Shown here: piece by piece, positions 1-12,000 of the stretch
How positions within the stretch are numbered: the stretch's first letter is position 1
Layout of the letters: the number at the start of each line of letters is the position of its first letter
Source of the DNA: Botryllus schlosseri
Lineage: Eukaryota > Chordata > Ascidiacea > Stolidobranchia > Styelidae
DNA: 21,488 nt
NCBI GenBank assembly: GCA_000444245.1
Contig: ATSW01000122.1
Span: 1 to 21,488 of the forward strand
Direction of reading: 5' to 3'
Program-made: the position numbers and the translations under genes
The notes under the pieces: model-generated
The model's database searches: none
Told to the model about the DNA's origin: nothing
Seen by the model: the letters and a program-made list of their open reading frames with translations, nothing else

Positions 1-47
1 TCGGCGCCAACGATCGATCTACCGTCAGCTATTCCGGTGACAAGCGG
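1..47 (+). CDS. Exon 1 (partial, 3' end): first strand of Ig domain 1
   Basis: Read from base 1, this encodes SAPTIDLPSAIPVTS plus two bases (gg) of a split glycine codon, then the donor gg|GTTAGT. Exon 2 starts with the single base needed to complete the codon (GGG, Gly). The join reads VTSG-HHVLSIDC, the normal A-to-B strand run-in of an I-set Ig domain, where a Pro-rich start precedes a Gly and the first core cysteine. The 5' end lies outside the window, so the exon's length and upstream domain are unknown. The call rests on phase agreement and domain continuity. A second reading frame is also open across this stretch but would not join exon 2 in frame. Confidence 0.72.
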
Positions 48-3000
48 GTTAGTCCGATACATAACTTGGACATGGTATTGTTCTTTCTAGGGCGATTATT
101 TTTTGACATGTCAAAATAGTCAAAACTGTAGCGTTAGATCAAAAAATTGTAGAAACTGTGTACAAAGTCTAAATCTATTTTGTGAGCTAAATTGTTTTTG
201 TCTCGTAGACTGTATGCGATCTTCTCATTTTACAAGTTACACCTTTTACCCTACTTTTTATCATTATAGAAAGTACATTGTCAAACCGTTAAGTCAAATA
301 ATTGGGTTCATATCATCATATGGTGTGATGATCAACATACACGAAAACGTAGGTTCTAATCCAGTATATGCGGCGAGGATGTGTTTGTAAACTTGAACCG
401 AGCGAAAGCGCGACTATCAACCATAGCCTCTCAAAAAGACGGAGAGCTGTCAAAATACGACCAAAGCAGCTCACGCCGATATCTCAATCTGAATCTGACC
501 AAAGTTCGTGTGGACATTGGCCACTGGGTCTTATATCAAAACCCAGGATGAACAACTGCGATGTTGACAACATTCGCCGTATGAAGCAACAGGGTGTGTC
601 ACCAGCAATGTACGTTGAACTTCGGTGCTGCCAGCCAACAACGGCTACCGTTGAAGTCCTTTCTCCATTCTTGCTGAGCCACTTCTTAAGGACTGAGAGT
701 TCTTACCATTTTCATTATATTGCGATCTTGTGCTTCTTTTGAATCGTTAAAATTTCAATAAATCATTCACTGATTGACTTCTATCAGAAAATGTAGTAAA
801 GTACCTTGAGTTGTATTGCAATAAATTTATAATTTTTATACAATATTGCGTAACTAAATTATATAAATTCTTCAAAAGTCAAAATTTAGAGCAAGATTTT
901 TCGTTTTTCACGTCAAAATATACCCGCCCTAGTGGTCATCATCATTTTCATTCCATGTCACGACCAATCGTGAAAACCCGGCGCTAGATACTTCCGCTAC
1001 AAGAAAACAAATTGGCGGGTTTGAATCTAATCATTTTCGATTAGTGCGGGAAGTAAAGAGGGGATAATTGTTGAAACAGTCGCTTTCAATCAAAGGCGCG
1101 CTCAAGTTTATATCTGTGAAATTGAAATCTATCATGAACATGCCATTTGCGCGTTTACTCAAATGGGCTTCAACGGTTCATGTACAGTACAGTACAGGTT
1201 TTTCGATAACAAAGTCGACGATAGATAAATGTTTTATCAGATTGGTTATGTGTAAGTATAAGTGGCATTCGACATGCCCTTCCTTGTCAATAGCATGAAT
1301 AATCCTATACAGATATCACTGGTTCGTACAATGATTAAATATATACGTGAATCACACAGCTGAGAGATCAATGATTTTCACCAATCTATGGTAAACTGTT
1401 TCAACAGGCTTAGATAGATGATATATATTAGCACTTTAATATGCTACTTTCTCATTAAATCGCCCTCTGGAAACGTAATATACCGCAATCTGCACGTTAT
1501 TCCATATACTTACGTCGCGTATAGCCTATATGTACAATGGTTTCATACCACTATCTGGTCATAATCGGATCGTGAAGTTCATAATAGTCGAAACTTCAAG
1601 GCGCCAAAAGAAATATGGCATAACATATGCAATGCTCCTTCTTGAATGACGTGTATCTTTTTGTGGATAGTCGAATATATTTGCCTTGAATCTGGGCGGT
1701 CGAAGCAGAGATCGCAACGTAATGGTCGTTTCTAAGGTTGGCTCTCTAGTCCTTTTTCAGATTTAGGAATTTGGATGGAAAAGGTTGCTCCCATTATGTC
1801 GCTTACGAAACAATCGATGGGCGAGTGACTGAAATCACTCCATTGCTTAAAAATATAACCTCTCCCAAAGTTCCATTAACTATATGGTACAAGGCAAAAA
1901 CGTATATGGTCTCCAGGCAGAACCATGCAAATCTCTATGCGGAGTTACTGAGATCACATTTATTCATGCTGAATTAATTGATGATTGTTCTGCAATCCTC
2001 TCAGCACCGAGTTACACATTCATGTCGCATTCCATTGTGATGTATGCTGGCGTCATTTTATGTAGTGTTAATTCGTGAGTTCATTTTTTGGCATCTGTGA
2101 ACATGGACATTCATGAGAAATAGTTTCTCCTGCCAGTCGGGACTAATGGCGTGATCATCTATCACACGAAGTATAGACATGTGTTTTGCCACCAAACAAT
2201 CTTCAGACATCAAGGAAAACATCCGTTAGCCAACGTTGAGGCTTCGTGACAATGACTCATTCCTCAAACTGAATGACCCAAGTAGCGAAATATGAACAAT
2301 AGATCACCGGTACCGTCTCCGCTTTGCTGACCATTTGTAAAAAGCGTTAAGATCGTATATTTGAAAACAAACGATATGAAATCATCACAAAGTTCCTGTC
2401 GGAATGTCGCCAAGCGAAAACATAATTTACTGTTGTAAATGATTTCCACGATACACAAAACCGTCGAACACACTTGTACAACTGGACAATAATGGTTGTC
2501 TGGCTCTGGACCGGTGGAGGCCAACCTTTTTCTATTCTAGGACGCATTTCGATTACTTATGTTGCCTGCTGCAGCCAGGACATCGCCGTGATGAGCTGGA
2601 CGCCAAATACACATGTTAAAGGGCCATGTGAATTCCGGACCAATCTATATTTTCAAATAGACTTACTATACGCACACGCACCGAAATCGCGAGTAGGTGT
2701 GTCATGAATATATACTCTCTGAGGTTCGTTATGATAGCGCGAAGCGCGAAATTTTTGTCAAATTCACGAATGGGTTCCATCATTATTATTAGTTGGTTCA
2801 CGTATTACCATCGAATATTTATCCTTTCTCAGTCCGTGTGATCAGACTCACCGGCAGAGTTGACGGAGGCAGTGTTTTCGAAAATTTAGGGCAAGTTATA
2901 AATGATGATGCATATTCGGATGTGCCAATTGTTGCATGCTGTTATTTCTTGACCTCCCATTAGGAGTGTTGGTAGTGGAAAGAGGGTGAAATCGCCCAAT

Positions 3001-6000
3001 CGTACAAGCACCATTTTCCTCTGCTGTTCACATCTGTACTGTGGGGCTCAGATTGCAACGGGCGCTACTATATTAAAATCGAAAAATGAAGCACAGCATT
3101 GAATCGTGCCTAGCACGAAGAAAGTTTCAAAATTAATTAAAATCTCTCAAAAATTCGGGAGTCAATTGCTAAATTGAATTTGCATGTCGACGGCCGCACA
3201 AATTTCATTCTACGGACGCAGGTTCGCCACCACCATGTGTAGCTATAATTCTAATTATGTTATAGTTTGGAAAAACTGAAAATTTTCTTGTTGTCGAACT
3301 TTGCATTACGTATGGCACTAGGAAATTCATCTTGTGCAACACCGCCAAGTTTTCGAAGTTTTTAAACATTCTTCGAAACCTACCCCACATGAAACTCGCC
3401 AACGTGACATTGCTAGTACGATTTTCGGATAACCATTTCATGTGTGGCGTTAGGAAAATTAGCGAGATTGTACATCGATTCATCAGCATCAATCCGACAT
3501 CAAGTCTGACTCAATCAACGTTCAGCCGCTGTACGTGGGTGGTTCGCATAAACGCAACATTTCGCTACTGCTCCCCATAGTAAATAAGACCGCTATTTAT
3601 ATCATTCAGAATAAATATACCGGATTGGTGAAGCGTATACGTGCCCTGAAGTAAATTCGAACACAGCATTTCTGGTTGTAACTTGAGATCATGTTCAGAG
3701 TGAGTCTAAAGCAAAGGTTGATATCTATTGCCTTTAAAAATTGTGGAGCTGAAGCCATCTTGAGAAAAATCGTAATCGCACCTTGAAAATTGACCCACTG
3801 AAGTGCATGCATTTCATTTTCGTTAAATATTTATATATATAGCGCTTGCTTATAACAAAGAAACTTCCCAATTGATCGCTTCCATGATACCAATCCTTCA
3901 CCTTCGCGTTGAGGTTTACTTTTTCACCATTTATCGTGTTTCCGGGTCAAAAGTTTATCACGCGTATTAACTGATGGTAATAACTAACGGATGGTCTTGT
4001 CACGCGCTATGATATTACCACGATGGAAATATTTAACTATTTCGGGTATTTTAGTTATTTTCGGCTGTGTGTTGGTCACAAAATACCATAGACTATGAGC
4101 TTTGCATGCGGAATTGTGGAAGAGATGATACTTCGATAGGTGTAGTACGGTTTTAGTAGCTAAGTAGAGAACAAACTTTGAGACTTGCATTTTCAAAACA
4201 TGCAGACAAATGCCAGCGACCCGATTTCCACCATATCTACATTATATCCATATATGGCGACCGAATGCCATGAGAAATACCTGAGCACTGTTCATCCAGC
4301 GTATACATGATTCTTCTAAATAGAGATAACAAATCTTGTGAATATCATGACCATAATTGGAAGCGACAAAATTGCAACACTTGATGTTGCATACACGGAA
4401 TTGTTTTGGGTATATCACATTAGTGCGACTTTCGGCTGTAATTAGGTGTGAAAATATACTGGTATTGCTTACATACTTTATTGATGTCCCATTTTACTTG
4501 TGTTCTGCTCTTATTTAGATTTAGAAACACGAGTCTATGTGATCAGCGAAAATCGCTGAATCCTTGTCGGGTTTTCGACGTCTAAAAGAGTCAAACTCAT
4601 TATCTTTACGCGCAGCAGTTACGGTACAACATCGCCGAGAGGCTGACAACATTACGACACACGTCCCAAAAGCAAACACAGAGGCATCGCAGACTAATTA
4701 AACCTTTCCAAAATATACGAGAGACAATATGCCGGTATAATGCGTGTGACAGCTTCCAATCGAGACGGACCAAGGTTTCCTGATGCCTCCCAGCGATATC
4801 AGCGGTGTAAACAATGATGGCGGCGACAGCCACCCGTTCGCGACCGCCTAGCGAAACAATGAGCGATACGGGGCAGTTAGTAATCAAACATGACTTTTTG
4901 CTTTGCAACATCCGCAAATATGCTGAAGCCATGCAGTCACACAATAAGATGTATGTAATCACTGTCTGATGTCGATTATGTAGAATAGGGTCATAATACA
5001 GGGTTAACAACCGGTTTGACCTCCATGTACTGGCGCAGAAGCCTTCAAAATTACAGAGGGATCAAAGTGTGTAGTGACGAAATGAATTTATAGTGACGTC
5101 TGTCCTATAGTGTCATTTGCAGTTTTATACAAGCCATTCGAAATAACCTATCGAAACTATAATTCTCGTTTATAAATTAACTCTCAGTGGCCAAGAGCGA
5201 ATAATTTCACTGCTTGAAATAATTTTCTTTCGGGACTCGGCTTGAATCATTTAAACTCGAATCATTTTTGTCAAGAATTGTAATGCAATAGGCCTACCAT
5301 TTAACGGAAAAATATCATGCAATTGGATTATTCATAGAAGGCACACACACAATTCAATAATACCCAAAGCAGTGGTTCTCAAACTTTTTGTCTTCGCGGA
5401 CCCCAGCGGACCCCCTCAACTTTTAGTTCAAATTTAGCTCAATTATCGTGCAGTCTGCATCTGTCTTGTGCAAATATTAACTGTAGGCAATTGCGATAAA
5501 CACAAACAAAATTACTTTTCTTGATAATAACATGATACTATTTATGTAGAAATTGGGTAGACTTTTTATATTTCAAAATGAATCCAGAAACTGCATTTAT
5601 TCAAATACGTGGTCGTGTCGTGAAAATCCGCGCATTCGATATGATATGAACGAGTGCTTAAATCGATATCCTCAAATATAGATAGCGGTGAAACGCGTAA
5701 CGCTTCCGATGACATATTTGAGTATGATGGCAACAAAATTGAGAAACAGATTTTTAAATTAACATATACCGTCCAGCCTGGTCATTTTTATTTAGGAGCT
5801 CATATTGAATTTATTATGGAATAGTGGTTATGTTTATTACAGGAGAAAATGGATTTCTGCAAACATTTCGAAGTCATCGTGATTGACCTTACTACTCCAA
5901 CTGTTTATTTTTCCGTAATGCCCAACAAAACATCCCTAAACAGCAATATATTTGTGTCAGCATGCTAATGGAAATTTAACAATTACAATGAGTTTGCACA

Positions 6001-9000
6001 GTAGGATATTTCATCTCAGACGGCCAGTCTGTTGATGTGAGTCCTGGAGTTTTACCAGTAATGAAGCGAAACTGACTCGTGATTTTCCTAATATAAATAA
6101 ATACGAATTAGGTTATCATATCAACCATTTTGTAAATTAAGAGGTCTCACGGACCCCCTGTAAATGCTTCGCGGACCCCCAGTTGAAAACCACTGACCTA
6201 AAGTATCCATGATCAGCACGTTGTTTTGGTTTGATTACCAGTTACAATCGTGTATCGTAGCGCAGCGCAATTTACACACGCTGAATTCTCAAACCAGCAT
6301 GAACTGTCAACAAGTATTCAATGCGTAAACCTCGCCAAATTTGACTTTGAGAGGGCTTTCTGCCTGGGCGGTCACGACGCGCAATAATAGCAGTCATTTG
6401 TACGGATTTGTATATCGCGATAATAGCAAATCACTCTATTGACACTGCTGCATTTTGATGTCGGCGATGCGCGGTGCGATGTGAAATTGAAGTACATTTA
6501 TTGTTACATTACACCTACATCGATAGAGATACGGTGATTCACGCCGAATCAGATTGCGGTTAGAGAGCAAACGTTGCTTATCGGCTTACGGTTGATGCCT
6601 GTCATGTGTCAAGTTGGCTTACCGCCCAAAATACATTTGGGCCATCCGAGTTTAGCTCCCCGACCTCCACTGAAACCGGAATGAAGTATTTGATGCGTTA
6701 CATACTGTTTAGAAACCACTGTAACGGGCTAATGACCTCACCAATGCCTCAGTTCAGTTGTTCTTAACCTTTACCGACCTGACGAAACCTGACGCTAATC
6801 CGCAAGTCTCTGGCGAACCCCAAATATTCGCGGAGTCACAAATATCTACAAATGTCTATCGCATTCATGATTTTCACACAGAACAAGAATATCATCATGA
6901 ATATTTACTGCAAATCAGCGTAAATTCTGCTGTATGAGTCGGGTGTGTGTCTTAAACTCTGTCAAGCCCACGAGAATGGCTCAGTGAACACCTGGGGTTC
7001 ATTTGAACCCGGATTAATAACTACTACCTTAGTTGTTTGGGATGGTGTATATGACACGCTGCATCTGAAGCAAGCTAGTGATTTGTGGAGAAACAATGTT
7101 TGATCGCGCATGAAAAATGGTTACTATAACTATCGCCAACGCGCTCGGAAATCATATTTGCAAGATCTCATCATCTATCTCTGCGCCATCTCAGACATGC
7201 GTGATGTACAGGCAACTGCGCGGAGCCTTATCTAGTTTCATTGAAACTATATTTGTTGTGTATGATTCTTCACAGTTCTTGTGGTAAAACTACTTGGATT
7301 TTGCCAATTAGAAAGTACGTTTTGGATGCTGCAATCACGTTTAAGAGTGAAATCATCATTAACGACAAAGCGAAATAGCCCCTGCATCACGATGACAGAC
7401 TATATTTTCGAAAATTGCACCGATTTTTAATGCCATTGGTCTTTTTGCGTTAGTCCCATATAGGTCCACCATGTAACGGCCAAGAGAAACATTTTATTGT
7501 GACTCTGAAAAGTAGTATAGTTCCGCGTCTGTGGTATTTCGTCTATCAGTATCGGTATTTGTAAAGTAGGACTAGAAACCGGTAAAAGTGATAAAAATTT
7601 GTATATATCGAAAGCGGGGCATTCTATATCACCCAAGCACAGTTGAGAAAAGTATGGATAGAACATGATTTGAACATGAATTTGAACAGTGAGTATCGAG
7701 TCTCAACACTGTAACTCGGACTCGACCCTTTATGCAGTATGCACCCTGAATTGGACTCGGACGTGACTCGGAAGTGTATACAAAATGAATCGACTTGACT
7801 CGAGTCAAACCTGTAAAAGCAGGATTGACGTGTGACTTGGAACCTTGTGACTTGGTTGCAACCATGTTCATTTGTTACTTCCACGTTTCTTTCAAATCGC
7901 TGCTTCTGCATAAAATTGAGTAAAAATTACCGGCCGTATTCCAACTTGAGTACCAGCGTTGGCTATGCTTTGACCAACTCCACAATATTTTCAGGCACCA
8001 TGTGCTGTCGATCGATTGTGGCGTGGAGGGACTACCCGCGCCTTCCATACTCTGGAAAAGACGCGGTCGGATTGTGACCGGCTCGGATCGAATTCACATC
8101 AACACAGACGCAGGAACGGGGTTATCAAGGCTTAAAATACATGATGTAAGTAATAGATCCGGGTGGTGGGCACGAAGCTATTTCAGGCGGGTCGAGAAAC
8201 ATTTCTAATTGTTACCTTTCTGTTCAATATGTCATAGACTGCTGCTTTTGGCTGCTCTAGAACGGCAGCAATATTCCATTGATATGCTCGCAATTTCATA
8301 GGTACAAATAGAATACTTCATTATAATACTGACGATCTTACGTGGTGGTTGGTCGAGAACATGTGTTCCTCAATTTTAGGTATTTCTTAATATTTTCCGA
8401 GTAGGAAAATCATGCCTATCAATCCTAGACTTGATGTGATGATATATATCTAATAGGCAAACTCAACGTTTTTATTTCTATAGTAAAGTGCATGTGTATA
8501 CACTGTTTTTTCCTAATTAATTTGTTTTTGATTCGTTTGCTCATATCGCGAACTGAAAACGGTTGGGAAGCACTGGTCTATAAGTTGTCTAAAACAACCA
8601 CATGAGTAATAATCCCAGTTGGCAAAACCTACTTGGAGCACTCCGAAAAGTAGGCNTACTTCGTTNTACTGATCAGCTNTNCCTATTTTGCGCCAATGTA
8701 TTTAGACTGCAGTGTTTCAGGGAATTTGGGCCTNATATAGACAAAAGTTCGAGGAGAATGAAAAAATCGAAGATTTCGAGATATGTTGCAGATAAATGTT
8801 TAGNCCTATACTTAGGTAACGGTCAAAATGAATTCAACCTTCCCGGAGTTCTATATATTCCTGATAGANTCGTTCTTGAAAATNGCACCATCACAAGCAG
8901 ACCTGTACAAATTACCAATCTAGTTAGTCGNNGGTTAACAAATANCTGTTATTTTGAGTGGNTGTAGTTCTAGTTTNGAATTTTGAAATGTGATNTAGTT

Positions 9001-12000
9001 TTAGTTCAGCNCTAGTTCTAGTTCTAGTTGTGATTGCGGATTTTGAAAAGTTGTACATTTGAAAAAAAAAGTTTCTGTCACCGTTTGGCGTGAATCGTGA
9101 TACCGGTGTCCTGTGCATGATGTTCTTGCAGCCATTGCTAGCTCGTAGTCATCGCTACTAATAGTGGTGTAACCGCATGGGGTGAGTTCTGGGGGGGGGG
9201 CGAACCCCCTCCGGTTTCAAACTTGTACCGATGTTCATTTGTAAAACCATGAGTTTCGTCGGAATTGAACTATGTTTTAGTTAGTCAATTGCAGATTTTT
9301 GAAGGTCGTTAGTCCTAGTTCCAGTTCCTGGTCTTGAAAGTGAGTAGTTCCAGAAAAGTGAATAGTTCTAGTTGTACTTCTAGTTGCACATTTTCAAAAT
9401 CCAGTAGTTTGCACTAGAAAAGCACCGTCACGGAATATCCTCTGATTCGAAAGCGCACCAATTCCGTTTCCTCGTTGCAGGTTCGGCGCAGCGACGCTGG
9501 CGAGTGGATATGCCGAGCAGAAAACAGAGCAGGAAACGCGTCGAAACCGGTTAGAATCCTGGTGAGATTGCCGGAGCCGAATAACATGGCGTTCTCCCGC
9601 AAGCCAGTGGATCAATTCGTAAAGAGAGGCCACAACGCCGTGTTTATGTGCAAGGTACGAAATACGAGTTAAAACCAGGAATCAGACGCTTGCAATCAGA
9701 AAGAGAGGAAGATCTTGGCCACTAACGAAGTAATTGTACTTTTTCGAGCATCCAAGTACGTTTTGCCTGCTTGAGTACTCGAGTATACTTTTACTACTGC
9801 CATTTCGTTCTCAAGTGGTAATGTTGTTAAAACAATTACACTTCTATAGAAGTATACCCAGAGTTGTAACCAAGTCACAAGTTTCCGAGTCACACAAGTC
9901 AATCTCACTTTTACAGCTTTGACTCGAGTCAAGTCGAGTCATTTTCAATTCATCACCGAGTCAAGTCCGAGTCCAAGTCATTATGTCCACTGTTCAGTTT
10001 TCAGTTCAATTCGTTTCAACCCCCTTTTTTCAACTCTGCTCGAATGATATAGAATGGCTCGCATTCATGATATAGTAATTTTCCTCAGTTTTAACAGTTT
10101 CTGGCCGTATTTTCGAGTATCAGGACAGATAGACGAAATACCAATCATGTGGTGACTTTACTATGCTTCGAAGTTACAGTGAAATGTCTGCCTTTGCCAT
10201 CCTAGTCTCGAGTCATGTGACGTGGCTCGAGCCATGCACACTGAGTCGAGTAAATGTCGAGTCCATACGAAAATTGACTCGAGTCAAGTCGAGTCACCTA
10301 AAATAGCGACTCGAGTCATCACAACCCTGCTTCTACCTAACAGTTTTCGTGTTTTTACGCAAAATAAGAATACTGCTTGAATTTATTTTTTGGGAAAACC
10401 GCTTACCTTTTTCACTTTTGGAAATTGTAAAATAGACAGTACGTTTGGGATGCGCTTGCGTCATTTTTGTGACTGGAATTGTAATGGCGACTGGGAGATA
10501 GATACCCTATATGTCACAGTATATGAATATATTTTGGGAAATTGCACCTGTTTGAAGTGTCATTCGGCATTTTGCGTTGGTCGCGAAGATGCACCCTCGT
10601 AAAAGAACGCGACCAAATCTACATTTTGAAATTACTCACTTGAGTATACTTCTCATATCCTCGTTTACTACCTCCACTCGAAGTAGTCGTGGTAATGTGG
10701 TATGTCTGTGAAATCTCTACTGCTATACTTGTTATTTAGTGTAAATTTTCGGCGTTACTTTAACTTCTACTTGAGTAGCAAGCAGCCGACTACGTTGAGC
10801 ACCGCTGTATTTTGCAACATGCTCTGACACAGAGCTGGATATCGGGCTCCGATTTTCGCGACACCAATGGCTACATTACGGCTTCGATATTAAGCGTCAA
10901 GTTTGGGTCCAATCTACACGGTCCGATTCAGCCTATGATCTGGGGCAGGCATCATCCCCAACTCGACCCGAATATTCGACATAATATATTTGCGGTTTGC
11001 CGTTCCTATTTAACAGTAGTATTTTCCAACTTCTTACAAACTTCTAGTGAGATAATTACCGTTAAACATATACCGTATACTACAATCGAGCTCATTGGCA
11101 CATTATACAAGTTTTCTCCGTCGACATTTATTTTCCGGTCACAAGGTGTCTCTATATCGGTGGTTCCCAACCAACCACTGGTGTGGAATTTAATGGTGTC
11201 TGGTGGAGAATAAAGACATTTGTTTATAAAACATTATATGCAGGATAGTTCACATATCTATGGAGAAACAAGCGCAAATACCGTTACCAGTTAACTGCTC
11301 TGGAATGTATGTATCGAAAATTATATTGCGTGTTGTTCACAAAAACTCATTTTATAACTCTGGATAACCAATGATGGCGTCACAGACGCATCCAGCACGA
11401 TCAGTATGACGTGAAATAACGCTTTCGCTAAATTTTGAGCTTTACCGGTATCCGTTCATAATACCTTTTTTCATGCTGTAGTTATAAGCGATTGTCTTGC
11501 GTACTGGTGTGGTTGTGTGTCCTGTGTACTCAAACAAGCAAATAGCTGCTACGAAATGACTTAAGTCAGACGGAAATGCGACGATAGTTTTGGGTAGTGG
11601 GGAATGTAGAACTCGGAATAAATTTAAAGTGGGGAATGAAAACAAATAGTTTGGGAACCATAGTGCTTTATAAGATCAAATCGGAAGTAAACTTAGCGTG
11701 CCTTCGTCGATGGGAACATCGTAACTTTCGTGCAGAGTGTTAATAAATCATCCTTACATCAAATGCCTATACAACATCCAAACTATTCGCAGCGGTCATC
11801 AAAGCAGTCATCGTTGCTACAGTCGAAGTGAAAGTAACGCCATTTTACTCAATTACAAGCGCAGGTATTGATTTCTAAGACCCGCGTAAACCACTTCAAG
11901 AGGAAGTACAAAATATATGTCTGAAAAATACTCGATTGAGTGGCATGGAAAAATCGATTTTGCCGACGGTTCGGTGGTACTCTGCTTTGCAAATCCGAGT

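Noticed and set aside
103-742. Two overlapping open frames (95 and 124 codons) on the + strand
   Set aside because: No domain motif, intronic composition and no splice context; they lie just after the exon 1 donor and look like chance.
4606-5010. 134-codon open frame on the - strand
   Set aside because: Longest frame in the window, but no recognisable family features, no matching splice sites and mixed composition; a chance frame in a large intron is more likely.
8602-8967. 121-codon open frame with many unreadable codons
   Set aside because: The frame is kept open partly by Ns; no domain and adjacent to transposon sequence.
9859-10329. CRISPR-like array from repeated GACTCGAGTC words
   Set aside because: The words are irregularly spaced palindromes near transposon ends in an animal intron.
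10812-11213. 133-codon open frame on the + strand
   Set aside because: It runs across the boundary of the hAT-like element at 11158, with no domain and no conserved character.
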